From Lactobacillus intestinalis (GTDB lineage Bacteria > Bacillota > Bacilli > Lactobacillales > Lactobacillaceae), in contig NZ_CP072983.1 of the NCBI RefSeq assembly GCF_024397795.1, positions 186,001 through 250,000 on the forward strand: a stretch of 64,000 nt of DNA, written 5' to 3'. Each line of letters starts with the position of its first letter. Position 1 is the first letter of the stretch. This document shows positions 31,760 to 41,206 of the stretch, piece after piece. Under the pieces are notes generated by a model, which was not told the DNA's origin, made no database searches, and saw only the letters and a program-made list of their open reading frames with translations. The position numbers and the translations under genes were made by a program.

Positions 31760-32590
31760 ATGAAACGTTCAGAAAGACTTGTAGATATGACTAAATATTT
31801 ATTAGAACGTCCTCACACTTTAATTTCATTACCTTTTTTTGCAGATCGTTATAATGCAGCTAAATCATCAATCTCAGAAGATCTTGCAATTTTAAAAAGA
31901 ACTTTAGCAAATAATCAAAATGGAATTTTAGAGACTGTAGCTGGTGCAGCTGGAGGAGTAAGGTATATTCCATTTTTAGGGCATGACCATGCTAAGGAAT
32001 ATTTATTAGATTTGGCTTCTCGAATTGAGGATCCTAGTCGTATTTTAGCTGGTGGTTTTGTATACTTATCCGATATTCTCGGCAACCCTCAAGATTTAAG
32101 AAGAATCGGTGAATTGCTTGCCACTAAGTATGCTTATTCTAATATTGATGCCGTAATGACTGTTGAAACTAAAGGAATTGCCTTGGCACAATCAGTAGCA
32201 CGTTATTTAAATGTACCATTTGTAACGGCTAGAAAACGTTCAAAAGTTACCGAAGGTGCAACTGTTTCAGTTAACTATATTTCTTCTTCATTAGATCGTG
32301 TTTCAAAAATGGAATTGCCAACTCGTGCGCTTAAAAAGAACTCAAATGTTTTGATTGTTGATGACTTTATGAAGGGCGGCGGTACTTTAACTGGAATGGA
32401 AGAACTAGTTAAAGAATTTGACTGTAGTATTGCTGGAATTTGTGTCCTTTGTGAGGCTGATTTTGATAAGAGCAAATTGGTGGATAATTATATTTCATTA
32501 ATCAAGATTAGCAAAATCGATACTACTAAAAAGATTATTTTAGCTCAACCAGGGAACTTCCTTTCAGTTACTGATTTCAATCGCTTCTAA
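31760..32590 (+). CDS. purR: Purine operon regulator PurR
   Basis: The 276-aa protein has an N-terminal winged helix (RSERLVDMTKYLLERP, then AKSSISEDLAILK) and a phosphoribosyltransferase-like domain with the PRPP loop NVLIVDDFMKGGGTLTGM. Gram-positive PurR senses PRPP and binds paired PurBoxes upstream of purine genes. A PurBox-like pair is present between xpt and guaA in this window (58865-58908), a plausible target. It is followed 47 bp later by glmU. Confidence 0.95.
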   Translation: MKRSERLVDMTKYLLERPHTLISLPFFADRYNAAKSSISEDLAILKRTLANNQNGILETVAGAAGGVRYIPFLGHDHAKEYLLDLASRIEDPSRILAGGFVYLSDILGNPQDLRRIGELLATKYAYSNIDAVMTVETKGIALAQSVARYLNVPFVTARKRSKVTEGATVSVNYISSSLDRVSKMELPTRALKKNSNVLIVDDFMKGGGTLTGMEELVKEFDCSIAGICVLCEADFDKSKLVDNYISLIKISKIDTTKKIILAQPGNFLSVTDFNRF

Positions 32591-32637
32591 ATGTTATACT
32601 AGACACTAGTTTTGATATTAATTAAGAGGTTAAAAAT

Positions 32638-34023
32638 ATGAAAAAATTTGTTGTTGTATTGGCTGCTGGTAAGGGAACTCGGATGAAGTCCAAGTTGTAC
32701 AAAGTCTTGCATAAAGTTTGTGGCAAGACGATGGTTGAACATGTTGTTACTGCAGCTGAAGGTGTTGATCCTGAAAAGATCGTAACTATTGTGGGTACCG
32801 GTGCTGAAGATGTAGAAAAAGTTCTTGATGGCAAATCAGAATTTGCTTTCCAAGAAAAGCAATTGGGTACTGGAGATGCAGTTAAGACTGCTGGCAAAAT
32901 TTTGGCAGATGAAGATGGTGCAACTTTAGTTGTAACTGGAGATACCCCATTATTTACTGCGGATACTTTCAAGAACTTGTTTGAATATCACAATGAAAAA
33001 GAAAATGCAGCTACTGTATTGACCGCAGAAGCACCAAATCCATTTGGTTATGGCCGAATTATTCGTGATGATCAAGGAAATGTTTTACGAATTGTAGAAC
33101 AAAAAGATGGCAAGCCTGAAGAATTAAAAGTTAAAGAAATTAATACTGGTGTATTTTGTTTTGACAATAAGAAGCTCTTTGAAGCTTTAAAGCATGTTAC
33201 TAACAACAATGCTCAAGGAGAATATTACTTAACGGATGTGCTTGAAATCTTGCGTAATGAAGGCGAACGCGTTGGTGCATACAAGATGCCTGACTTTAGT
33301 GAAAGTTTAGGAGTAAATGACCGCATTGCTTTAGCACAAGCTACTAAAATTATGCAAAGAAGAATCAATGAAGAGCATATGAGAAATGGTGTATCTTTCA
33401 TCGATCCCGATACTGCTTATATTGATAGCGATGTAAAGATTGGTAATGATACTGTCATTGAAGGCAATGTAGTAATTAAAGGGAATACTGAAATTGGTAG
33501 TGATTGTTACATCACCAATGGTTCAAGAATTATCGATTCTAAGATTGGTAATAATGTAACTGTTACTTCTTCAACTATTGAAGAATCCGAAATGGATGAT
33601 AATACTGATATTGGTCCAAATTCACACCTTCGTCCAAAGGCTGTTATTCGTGAAGGCGCTCATATTGGAAACTTCGTTGAAATTAAGAAGGCTGAAATTG
33701 GTGTGGATACTAAGGTTGGTCACTTGACTTATGTTGGGGATGCAACTTTAGGTAAAGATGTAAATGTTGGTTGTGGAACTATCTTTTCTAATTACGATGG
33801 TGTTAAGAAGTTCCATACTACAGTTGGAGATCATTCATTTATTGGCGCTGGTGCAACTTTGATTGCTCCAATTAACGTTGCTGACCATGCCTTTATCGCA
33901 GCTGATTCTACTATTACTAAAGATGTTAATAAGTACGATATGGCAATTGCTAGAGGCCGTCAAACTAACAAGCCAGATTACTGGCACAAGCTTCCTTTAT
34001 CAAAAGACAAGGAATGGGAATAA
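32638..34023 (+). CDS. glmU: Bifunctional N-acetylglucosamine-1-P uridyltransferase / glucosamine-1-P acetyltransferase
   Basis: The 461-aa enzyme makes UDP-GlcNAc for peptidoglycan and teichoic acid. The N-terminal pyrophosphorylase domain shows [12 protein letters not shown], and the C-terminal left-handed beta-helix contains hexapeptide repeats with the acetyltransferase region [20 protein letters not shown]. In most Firmicutes prs follows directly; here 7 kb of surface-protein genes intervene. Confidence 0.96.
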   Translation: MKKFVVVLAAGKGTRMKSKLYKVLHKVCGKTMVEHVVTAAEGVDPEKIVTIVGTGAEDVEKVLDGKSEFAFQEKQLGTGDAVKTAGKILADEDGATLVVTGDTPLFTADTFKNLFEYHNEKENAATVLTAEAPNPFGYGRIIRDDQGNVLRIVEQKDGKPEELKVKEINTGVFCFDNKKLFEALKHVTNNNAQGEYYLTDVLEILRNEGERVGAYKMPDFSESLGVNDRIALAQATKIMQRRINEEHMRNGVSFIDPDTAYIDSDVKIGNDTVIEGNVVIKGNTEIGSDCYITNGSRIIDSKIGNNVTVTSSTIEESEMDDNTDIGPNSHLRPKAVIREGAHIGNFVEIKKAEIGVDTKVGHLTYVGDATLGKDVNVGCGTIFSNYDGVKKFHTTVGDHSFIGAGATLIAPINVADHAFIAADSTITKDVNKYDMAIARGRQTNKPDYWHKLPLSKDKEWE

Positions 34024-34055
34024 AGTTTATTTTAAAAATTAAATAACAAATATTA

Positions 34056-34098
34056 AGAGCATGAATTTTAAACTTTTAAAATTTTATGCTCTTTTTTT
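34056..34098 (+). terminator. Rho-independent terminator of glmU
   Basis: AGAGCAT(G)AATTTT pairs with AAAATTTTATGCTCT, followed by seven T. Confidence 0.85.
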
Positions 34099-34272
34099 GG
34101 CGTAACTATAGCATATTTAGCAAGCAAGATTATAATAGAAGAGTAGATAAAAAAACATAACGTGGGAGTGAAAATATAATTTAAAAACTAACAGAGTATA
34201 GAAAATTGAATAAAATACCAGACATTGCATTCTACGCTAGGTAGAGTTAGATTTTGACATGAGGTAGAGAAC

Positions 34273-35139
34273 ATGAGAATAAGTCGTAAGTTAATGATGG
34301 TTTCAGCAGTCGCTTTAATGGGAGTTAGTCCACTTTTGACTAGCACTCAATCAATTCAGGCCGCAAGTTCTACGGTTTACAAAACTAACAGTAAGACAAG
34401 TGTTGTTAGAACCATCAAGAATGCACATTTTGTAGATCAAAATGGTAAGAGTATGCCTATCGTTGCTGAAAAGGACGGTAAGTATACGGTTTGGAATGTT
34501 AAGTCGATTAATGGTGAGACTTACTATAACGTGGAAAAGGATTCAAATTATTGGATACCTTCTTCTGCTACAAAAGGTAAGGTAAGTTACGTTAAAAATG
34601 GCGCTTCATATATAATTAGTACCAATGATGATGTTAATGACGGTACGGTGGTACCACATGCTTCAGGTGAAACTATTACATTAAAGAAGAACGCCTATGT
34701 TTATAATGCAAATGGAAAACGCGTAGGTAAAATTTACTATAGTAAAGGTGCTAAGTTAGCTAACAAAGGTACTAAACGCATTAATGGCAAATTGTATTAT
34801 GTTGTTGACACTGGCTATATTAAAGCTGGGAATGTGGCAAGCAGCAATGTAACCCCACATGCGTCGACATCACCTACTCCTTCAACTACCAGCAACTCTA
34901 AGAAGTTAGGGCGTCCAGATAATTGGGTAGCTGGTAAAGATACGCTTAAGTTGAAGAAAAATGCTATTCCATATGATAAAAATGGTAAGAAGCTCACTAA
35001 TTTAGGTTATTCTTACATTAAGAAGACCACAGTTCTTAATTACTATGGAACAAAAACAATTAATGGCTCAACTTATTACTTCTTAGGTGATGGGGTTTAT
35101 ATTAAAGCTGCTAATGTAGGAACAACTAGTCATAATTAA
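34273..35139 (+). CDS. Secreted SLAP-domain surface protein
   Basis: The 288-aa protein has a signal peptide (RKLMMVSAVALMGVSPLL, cleavage after IQA near residue 31), an N-terminal adaptor-like segment (VVRTIKNAHFVDQNGKSMPI) and two SLAP repeats (KNAYVYNANGKRVGKIYYSK with YIKAGNV; KNAIPYDKNGKKLTNLGYSY with YIKAANV), separated by a Pro/Ser/Thr linker. SLAP repeats bind the cell wall. It is the first of four such proteins in tandem. The signal sequence resembles those of the genes at 36049 and 37449. Function beyond wall attachment is unknown. Confidence 0.85.
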   Translation: MRISRKLMMVSAVALMGVSPLLTSTQSIQAASSTVYKTNSKTSVVRTIKNAHFVDQNGKSMPIVAEKDGKYTVWNVKSINGETYYNVEKDSNYWIPSSATKGKVSYVKNGASYIISTNDDVNDGTVVPHASGETITLKKNAYVYNANGKRVGKIYYSKGAKLANKGTKRINGKLYYVVDTGYIKAGNVASSNVTPHASTSPTPSTTSNSKKLGRPDNWVAGKDTLKLKKNAIPYDKNGKKLTNLGYSYIKKTTVLNYYGTKTINGSTYYFLGDGVYIKAANVGTTSHN

Positions 35140-35148
35140 TGCACCCGC

Positions 35149-35178
35149 AGATGATCGTTAAAAGCGATCATCTTTTTT
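35149..35178 (+). terminator. Rho-independent terminator
   Basis: AGATGATCG pairs with CGATCATCT around TTAAAAG, followed by T. Confidence 0.88.
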
Positions 35179-35229
35179 CTTAGGCTTATAATTATATTGA
35201 TGTAAAAAATAGTAACAAGGAGAAAAATT

Positions 35230-35955
35230 ATGAGCCTAAAAAAGAAAGTGATTTTGACATCTGCAGCTCTAGGGGCGACACTGTGCCTTTTTTCAAATGA
35301 AGCAATCGCTACAGTAACTGTAAATCCAGCTAAACCTACTAACGTTATTCATTTGGGTGGCAATCCTTCCAAAAAGGCAACTTCTAAAACTTCCCAAACT
35401 GATAAATCTAAAACCAAAGTAATTGGGCCAGAAGATGAAGAAGAACAATTGAGTAATACAATTGTTTCTAAAAGTAGTGTTCGCTTGAATAAGAATGCAC
35501 CATTTTATAATAGCTTTGGCAAAAAATTAAAGAAGCTGGCTAAGAAAAATACTCTTTATAAAATTTATCAGATTAAGACTTTAAACAATCATACTTATTA
35601 CAAGACTAAATCTGATTTGTGGCTACTCGCAAAGAGTACCAATGGTGAGGTGTGGTATAAACAGGTTTCAAATAATATAATGATTTTGACAACAGATAAG
35701 AAAGGCAATTTGTCTTACTCTGTTTATAATCCCGTTCCTACTGTGACTAGTTTAATTACTAAACATAATGCATACGTATATAATAATGCGGGACAATTGA
35801 GACGCACAAAATATGGGACGATCACTTTGATTAAAAAAGGAACCCTTCTTAAGGGCTATAGTATTAAGCGCGTTGCGGGTAAGAAGTTCTATATAACCAA
35901 TCATGGATGGATTAAGTACAACAATTTAGAAAAGGTTAAAATTCGTAAAAAATAA
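35230..35955 (+). CDS. Secreted SLAP-like surface protein
   Basis: The 241-aa protein starts with a signal peptide (LKKKVILTSAALGATLCLFS, probable cleavage after AIA near residue 27). A Lys/Thr/Ser linker with an acidic patch (GPEDEEEQ) and two divergent SLAP-like repeats (LNKNAPFYNSFGKKLKKLAK; KHNAYVYNNAGQLRRTKYG with NHGWIKYNNL) follow. It is less conserved than its neighbours. AAGGAGAA precedes the ATG. Probably wall-associated. Confidence 0.78.
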   Translation: MSLKKKVILTSAALGATLCLFSNEAIATVTVNPAKPTNVIHLGGNPSKKATSKTSQTDKSKTKVIGPEDEEEQLSNTIVSKSSVRLNKNAPFYNSFGKKLKKLAKKNTLYKIYQIKTLNNHTYYKTKSDLWLLAKSTNGEVWYKQVSNNIMILTTDKKGNLSYSVYNPVPTVTSLITKHNAYVYNNAGQLRRTKYGTITLIKKGTLLKGYSIKRVAGKKFYITNHGWIKYNNLEKVKIRKK

Positions 35956-36048
35956 CAAAATTAATGTAGTCTTTAATTCACAAATAGTGTTTGAGGATTT
36001 ACAATATTAGAGTATAAATAATTATATTTTTGCGTTGAGGTAGATAAT

Positions 36049-37263
36049 ATGAAATTAAGTCATAAATTAGTTATGGTTTCAGCAGCTGCTTTAATGGGAG
36101 TTAGCCCAGTTGTTGGTTCAGCTGTAAATACTAACGTAGCCTTCGCTGCTACTAAGAAGTCCAAGTCTGTTAAGGTTTATAACACTATGGGCAAGAATAG
36201 CCGCATCAAGCCAACTAAGACTATGTACTTTGTTAACAACAATGGTAAGAAGACTAGCAAGAAAGCTTACAAGAATGGTAGCTACATTATTTATAATGTA
36301 AAAGAAGTTAATGGTGAAACTTACTTCAGCATTCAAAGTAACTTGAAGTACTGGATTCCAGCAACTGCTACTCGTGGTTCTGTTCAATACCAAGATGGTA
36401 ACAAGTTGGTAACTATTACTACTGATGGTAAGAAAGTTGTTCAAACTGAAAAGACTTTGAAGTCAAGCTCAAAGAAGTCAACTAAGAAGGCTTCAACTAA
36501 GAGCACTAAGAAGACTACTAAGACTAATTCAAAGAAGTCAACTAAGTCAGAAAAGACTTCAACTAAATCAGAATCAAAGAAATCTGATGAAGATTCAACT
36601 AAGAAGTCATCAAAGTCAGACGAAAAGTCAATTTCATCAAAGAAGACTACTGACTCAGATTCAAAGAAGTCAAGCAAGAATGACTCAGCTAAGTCAGATT
36701 CAAAGTCAGATAAAAAGACAACTAAGGACTCAGCAAAATCTGATTCAAAGAAATCAACTAAGTCAGACTCAAAAGTAGCAGATGAAAAGTCAGAAAAGAC
36801 TTCATCAAAATCGGATGCTAAGAAGTCATCAGATGAAGATTCAAAGGAATCAACCAAGGCTTCAACCAAGAGCATTAAGAAGACTACTAAGACTGATTCA
36901 AAGAAGTCAACTAAGTCAGAAAAGACTTCAACTAAATCAGAATCAAAGAAATCTGATTCAAAGTCAGAAAAGAAGTCAACTAAGTCAGACTCAAAGAAAT
37001 CAGACGAAAAATCAACTTCATCAAAGAAGTCAACTAAGAAGACTATCAAGGTAACTAACATTGTTGCTAAGCGTAAGGCTCAAGTTTACGACAAGAACGG
37101 TAAGAAGGCTAAGACTTACATGGGTAGCAAGAAGTGGACTATCATTGGTAAGGGCGTTCAAGTTAAAGGCTTAGGTACTAAGACTATTGATGGTGTTAAG
37201 TACTACGCTTTACAACCAAACCATTACTACGTAAAGGCTTCAGACTTTACTATTAAGAAGTAA
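36049..37263 (+). CDS. Secreted SLAP protein with a long Ser/Lys/Asp-rich low-complexity stalk
   Basis: The 404-aa protein has a signal peptide (MKLSHKLVMVSAAALMGVSP, cleavage near residue 35). An N-terminal SLAP-related module covers about residues 45-130 (MYFVNNNGKKTSK). About 195 residues (146-340) consist almost only of Lys, Ser, Thr, Asp and Glu, and a C-terminal SLAP repeat follows (RKAQVYDKNGKKAKTY, YYVKASDF). The stalk contains two in-frame 102-bp direct repeats. It probably acts as a wall-spanning spacer and may be O-glycosylated; both are inference. Confidence 0.82.
   Translation: MKLSHKLVMVSAAALMGVSPVVGSAVNTNVAFAATKKSKSVKVYNTMGKNSRIKPTKTMYFVNNNGKKTSKKAYKNGSYIIYNVKEVNGETYFSIQSNLKYWIPATATRGSVQYQDGNKLVTITTDGKKVVQTEKTLKSSSKKSTKKASTKSTKKTTKTNSKKSTKSEKTSTKSESKKSDEDSTKKSSKSDEKSISSKKTTDSDSKKSSKNDSAKSDSKSDKKTTKDSAKSDSKKSTKSDSKVADEKSEKTSSKSDAKKSSDEDSKESTKASTKSIKKTTKTDSKKSTKSEKTSTKSESKKSDSKSEKKSTKSDSKKSDEKSTSSKKSTKKTIKVTNIVAKRKAQVYDKNGKKAKTYMGSKKWTIIGKGVQVKGLGTKTIDGVKYYALQPNHYYVKASDFTIKK
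36487..36588 (+). repeat. 102-bp internal direct repeat, copy A
   Basis: It matches 36856-36957 at 99 of 102 positions. The offset of 369 bp is 123 codons, so both copies encode the same Lys/Ser/Thr segment in frame. Confidence 0.92.
36856..36957 (+). repeat. 102-bp internal direct repeat, copy B
   Basis: This is the partner of 36487-36588; the three differences are T/C, C/T and A/G. Slippage or recombination between the copies would change stalk length by 123 codons without breaking the frame. Confidence 0.92.
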
Positions 37264-37289
37264 TGTGTTAACTTATTTACATTTTCTTA

Positions 37290-37325
37290 AGAAGACTGTT
37301 TCAAAAAGTGAACAGTCTTCTTTTT
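37290..37325 (+). terminator. Rho-independent terminator
   Basis: GAAGACTGTT pairs with AACAGTCTTC around TCAAAAAGTG, followed by T. Confidence 0.9.
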
Positions 37326-37448
37326 GCGTTATAATAAAACTACTGATGCAATTATTAGTAATATAGATAAGTTAATAGAAAATATTCTAATAAATTAAAT
37401 ATGGAAATTAGAGATTTTTTATTTCGTGAAATTGAGGGAAAAAAAGAT

Positions 37449-39470
37449 ATGAAATTAAGTCATAAATTAATTATGTTATCAACAGCAGCATTAATGGGTG
37501 TTACTCCAGTTTTAGGGGGAGTTAATACTGCTAGTGTCGCTCAAGCTGCTACCAAGTCTAGCAAGATTGTTTTGGGCAGTAATGCATATGTTTACTTAAA
37601 AGATGGAACTCGTAATAAGAATTATAAGGTGGGAGATACTGCTTACCCTGTAATTGGTAAAGGTGCAAAACTTAATGCTTACGGTTTAATTACTATCAAA
37701 GGTGTAAGTTACTACTCTATCGGTGACGGTAATTATATCAAGGCTTCTAATGTGGCAACGGTTGATGGTAAAAAAGCAACTACTACCACTACTAGCTCTA
37801 CTAAGAAAGATACTCCTAAAACTGATAAGAAGACCACTACTAAAAAGGATACGAGCAAAAAGGATACCACTAGCAACGCCACTACCACTTCAACTAATGA
37901 TGATAGTGATGCAAAGTCAATTGAATTAAGTCACAATTCATATGTTTACGACAAAAACGGCAAGCGCATCAAGAGTGCCGGAACTTTGAAAAAGGGTTCA
38001 AAGGTTTCTTACGTTAGCTTAGATACTATTAACTCTAAGAAATACTACAACTTAGGTAAGGGTCAATACATCAAGGCAGCTAATGCCGAAACTACCACTC
38101 CAGCTAAAAAGAATAATAGACATGTTGAATTAACTCGTAATTCATATGTTTACGACAAAAATGGCAAGCGCATCAAGAGTGCAAAAACCTTAAAGAAGGG
38201 CGCAACTTTTGATTACACTGGTACAAAAGATATTAACGATGTCGAGTATTACGATATGGGTAAGGGTCAATATGTTAAAGCTTCAAATGGTGTCATTGTT
38301 AAGTCAGTAGAGTTAATTAAGAACTCATACGTTTATGATGCAAATGGTAAACGAATTAAGAGTGCTGGAACTTTAAAGAAGGGTTCTACTATCGATTACT
38401 ATGGTACTAAGATGATTAATGATCGAAATTACTATGATATGGGTAAGGGTCAATACATCAAGACTACCAATGCTAAAGAAACTGAAGATACTGAGCCAGT
38501 TAAGGAAGATACTTATATCAATTTGATTAAGAATGCTATTATTTATAACGATAACGGCGATACTTATAATGAAGACAGTGCCCCCCTTCTTAAAGGTGCT
38601 TCTTACCAAGCTTTGGCTGCTAAAAAGATTAATGACAAATGGTACTACAGTATTGGTGATGGTCAATGGATCAAGGCTGTTAACGCTGTTGTAACTAGTG
38701 GTCCAGCTTTAATTCCAAAGTCTGAAGATCCAAATGCAGATTATACTAACTCTACCACTGATCCAAATCAATTGATTGCTACTTGGACTACTTCAAGCCC
38801 TGTTTATAACAGTAAAGGTGAAATCAGGCCAAACCAAGAATTTGGTAAAGGTCACCAAGCTCGTGTCAGTGAATTAAGATACATCTGGGTAAAATCTGAA
38901 AACCAAGCTGTTTTGTTCTACAAGTTAGTTAGTGATAAGGACGGCTTTGTAAAGGCTGATGCCGTCACTATAAGTGGTAAGACTCTTACTCCAGCTAATG
39001 ATGCTGAACAAGCTAAGAATGATGCTGTTGTAGCTACTGATAGTGATAAGGTAAGCTTGATTAGTGCAATTAACAATGCTGATGCTGCTGAAAAGACAGA
39101 TGCATACAAGTTTGCAACTGATGCCGCTAAGACTAACTTTAAGCAAGCTTATGAAGCTGCTCAAAATGCTCGTACTTCAAAGACTGCAACTATCAGTGTT
39201 GTCAAGAATGCCCTTGATAATTTAACTAAGGCAATTGCTAACTTAGATGGTAAGAAAGTTCCAGTAACTGACTTAAACAATTTAAGCCAAAGTGAAAAAG
39301 ATGCCATTATTAAGTTAGTTGCTCGTGTAAATAATGCTGCTGAAAGTGCTATTCAATTCACCAGCAACACTCAACTTGCAATCAATACTCCAGATGGTTA
39401 TCAATACCTTCCAGTATCAGATTATGCAACAGCTACTCCTGTTGCAACCACACCTGTTAACAACAACTAG
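37449..39470 (+). CDS. Large secreted multi-repeat SLAP surface protein
   Basis: The 673-aa protein has a signal peptide (MKLSHKLIMLSTAALMGVTP, cleavage after AQA near residue 36). Five or more SLAP-type repeats follow; three consecutive ones are nearly identical around NSYVYDKNGKRIKSAGTLKK and GKGQYIKA. A Thr/Lys linker lies between the first two repeats, and a C-terminal helical region of about 170 residues (SLISAINNADAAEKTDAYKF) resembles a FIVAR-like module. No LPXTG motif is seen, so wall binding is by SLAP repeats. ATG at 37449 follows GAGGG; the 16-residue upstream extension has no ribosome site. Confidence 0.83.
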   Translation: MKLSHKLIMLSTAALMGVTPVLGGVNTASVAQAATKSSKIVLGSNAYVYLKDGTRNKNYKVGDTAYPVIGKGAKLNAYGLITIKGVSYYSIGDGNYIKASNVATVDGKKATTTTTSSTKKDTPKTDKKTTTKKDTSKKDTTSNATTTSTNDDSDAKSIELSHNSYVYDKNGKRIKSAGTLKKGSKVSYVSLDTINSKKYYNLGKGQYIKAANAETTTPAKKNNRHVELTRNSYVYDKNGKRIKSAKTLKKGATFDYTGTKDINDVEYYDMGKGQYVKASNGVIVKSVELIKNSYVYDANGKRIKSAGTLKKGSTIDYYGTKMINDRNYYDMGKGQYIKTTNAKETEDTEPVKEDTYINLIKNAIIYNDNGDTYNEDSAPLLKGASYQALAAKKINDKWYYSIGDGQWIKAVNAVVTSGPALIPKSEDPNADYTNSTTDPNQLIATWTTSSPVYNSKGEIRPNQEFGKGHQARVSELRYIWVKSENQAVLFYKLVSDKDGFVKADAVTISGKTLTPANDAEQAKNDAVVATDSDKVSLISAINNADAAEKTDAYKFATDAAKTNFKQAYEAAQNARTSKTATISVVKNALDNLTKAIANLDGKKVPVTDLNNLSQSEKDAIIKLVARVNNAAESAIQFTSNTQLAINTPDGYQYLPVSDYATATPVATTPVNNN

Positions 39471-39492
39471 ATTTACATTTTGAATACAAATG

Positions 39493-39521
39493 AAAGTGCA
39501 CTCTCTATAGGGTGCATTTTT
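39493..39521 (+). terminator. Rho-independent terminator
   Basis: AAAGTGCAC pairs with GTGCATTTT (one G-U) across TCTCTATAGG. Confidence 0.75.
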
Positions 39522-39591
39522 AGTTTAAAATAGTAATATTAAGAAAGCGCTTTTGCGCAATAAAAAGTGGAAGTATTAACAGAGGAATAAG

Positions 39592-40617
39592 ATGTTAGGT
39601 TTTTCAGTATATCTAAGTCATGATTTGACTGCAGATGATTATAATTACTTAATTGCAATGCGAAATGCAGGATTTAATACAGTTTTTACATCACTCTTAG
39701 ACCATGACAATGGAGAAATAGAACGCTTAAATGAATTAGGTAAATGGTGTAAAAATTTAGATTTAAAAGTAATTGCAGATATTTCAAAAGAGAGCTTAAA
39801 ATTTTTAGAAATTAAGCAATTAACGGACTTTGAAACATTACCTTTAACAGGGATTCGAGCTGATGAAGGGATTAGTATGCCTGACATTGCTAAAATTTCT
39901 AAGTCTTTCACCGTTGTGTTGAATGCAAGTACAATTACTCAAAATGATATTGATGAGTTGAAGGATGAGAATGCGGATTTTGACAATTTAACGGCATGGC
40001 ATAACTTTTATCCTCACCCTCATACCGGGTTAGCTTCAAAATGGTTTAAGGAAAGAAATCATTGGTTGCATAAATTTGGCTTGAAAGTGGGAGCCTTCAT
40101 TTCTGGTGATAAAAGTGCTGGATTTTATCGGCCAACTTTAGAAAAATTGCGAGGAGTAAACCCGTTAGCTGCAATGTTAGAGTTAAAAAAGCTGAATTGT
40201 GATGATGTTCTTGTAGGGGATACCTCCATAGATACAGACGTGATTACGACTTTTGTAAGTTATTTGAAGCAGAAGGCGATTACTCTTCATTTAAGAGAAG
40301 GGAACCTTACCTTGATTCAAAATCAATGGCACAATCGTCCTGATGTTGCGCGTGATGTGGTTAGATTGGTGGAAGGTAGAATTAAGCAACTGTTTGATTT
40401 AACTCCGCAAAAAGAGATTTTATCGCGTCCAGAGGGTAGTGTGACTTGTGATAATGATCTTTATGAGCAGTATCAAGGAGAGTTACAGATTACTAAATGT
40501 GATCTTCCAGCAGATGAGCGCGTTAATATAATTGACTATGTTGTCCAAGAAGATTTAAGTTTATTGAAATTTGTAGGTTCCAGTTCTCCCATAATTTTTG
40601 TGAAATCTACAAAATAA
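39592..40617 (+). CDS. MupG-type (DUF871) 6-phospho-N-acetylmuramidase family protein
   Basis: The 341-aa protein has a TIM barrel (N-terminal MLGFSVYLSHDLTADDYNYL; FYPHPHTGLASKWFKERN; FISGDKSAGFYRPTLEKLRG) and a C-terminal cyclophilin-like lobe. The family cleaves MurNAc-6-phosphate-GlcNAc taken up during peptidoglycan recycling, and is cytosolic. No murQ or murP PTS gene is adjacent, which is odd for this pathway. It lies inside the surface-protein island and is ended by the terminator of the duplicated SLAP cassette. Confidence 0.78.
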   Translation: MLGFSVYLSHDLTADDYNYLIAMRNAGFNTVFTSLLDHDNGEIERLNELGKWCKNLDLKVIADISKESLKFLEIKQLTDFETLPLTGIRADEGISMPDIAKISKSFTVVLNASTITQNDIDELKDENADFDNLTAWHNFYPHPHTGLASKWFKERNHWLHKFGLKVGAFISGDKSAGFYRPTLEKLRGVNPLAAMLELKKLNCDDVLVGDTSIDTDVITTFVSYLKQKAITLHLREGNLTLIQNQWHNRPDVARDVVRLVEGRIKQLFDLTPQKEILSRPEGSVTCDNDLYEQYQGELQITKCDLPADERVNIIDYVVQEDLSLLKFVGSSSPIIFVKSTK

Positions 40618-40720
40618 CAAAATTATTTTATTTATTTGTTATCTTTTTTTAACCTCAAAAGTGTCTTAGAACCCCATGATATCGGGCTTTAGGATACTTT
40701 TTATTTCTTTATAAAAATAC

Positions 40721-40748
40721 TTGCATTTAATAACTGATGTTATATAAT
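40721..40748 (+). promoter_or_regulatory. Promoter of SLAP gene copy 2
   Basis: TTGCAT (40721-40726) and TATAAT (40743-40748) have a 16-nt spacer that retains the ATAAC-TGAT-GTTAT inverted repeat. Confidence 0.7.
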
Positions 40749-40796
40749 ATAGTTGTCAAGAGGAAATGAAGAGTTTTAGAATCGAAGGTATTTAAA

Positions 40797-41141
40797 ATGA
40801 AGAAGTTAGTTAAAGTTGTTTCAAGTTTAGTTCTTGCTGTTAGTTTTTTAGGTGTTGGTTCAACTGTTAGTGCTGCTACTTTCAATGCTCCAAAGTTGGG
40901 TGTTGCCGAAGTTGCTCCAACTGATCCAGCCATTAAGAAGGGCGAAAAGATTTTCGTAACTGTCAAAGATACTAAGAAGCAAACTGTTGCAGTTTACAAC
41001 AAGGATGCTAAGAAGACTTCAAAAACTGTCAAGATGGGTTCAACTTTTACTGCAAAAGATGTTAAGAAAGTTAACGGCAAGAAGATCGTTAAGATTTCAT
41101 CAAACAAGTGGTTGAACACTAAAGATGTTGTAAAAGACTAA
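40797..41141 (+). CDS. Small secreted SLAP-type surface protein, copy 2
   Basis: The 114-aa protein has the same signal peptide and single SLAP-like repeat as the gene at 1805-2149, differing only at one residue (KIVKI instead of KIVKV). Most nucleotide differences are silent, so the protein is under constraint or the copies are homogenised by gene conversion. Promoter and leader are duplicated with it, so both are probably expressed alike. It stands at the right border of the surface island, just before prs. Confidence 0.87.
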   Translation: MKKLVKVVSSLVLAVSFLGVGSTVSAATFNAPKLGVAEVAPTDPAIKKGEKIFVTVKDTKKQTVAVYNKDAKKTSKTVKMGSTFTAKDVKKVNGKKIVKISSNKWLNTKDVVKD

Positions 41142-41169
41142 TTGTTTTAAATACTTCGATTTATTGAGA

Positions 41170-41206
41170 AAGCCAGATACTAGAAATGCTAGTATCTGGT
41201 TTTTTG
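41170..41206 (+). terminator. Rho-independent terminator of SLAP copy 2
   Basis: AGCCAGATACTA pairs with TAGTATCTGGTT around GAAATGC, followed by T. It is unrelated to the terminator after copy 1. Confidence 0.88.

Larger units (their letters stand above)
40621..41163. repeat. Dispersed duplicated SLAP cassette, copy 2
   Basis: About 543 bp near-identical to 1628-2171, same orientation, 39 kb apart. It carries terminator, promoter, leader, gene and a short 3' flank. The terminator/promoter part differs more than the coding part, with small indels in the C run and T run. Confidence 0.95.

Noticed and set aside
36487..36957. Regular repeats considered as a CRISPR array
   Set aside because: Repeats are two long coding units without uniform spacers, inside an intact gene; no cas genes in the window.
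36587..37054. Plus-strand frames rich in Gln, Arg and Ser inside the stalk gene
   Set aside because: Frame-shifted readings of the same repetitive DNA.
36441..37061. 206-codon open frame on the minus strand rich in Asp, Phe, Ser and Glu
   Set aside because: It is the complement of the Lys/Ser stalk repeat; low complexity keeps all frames open. No ribosome site or family.
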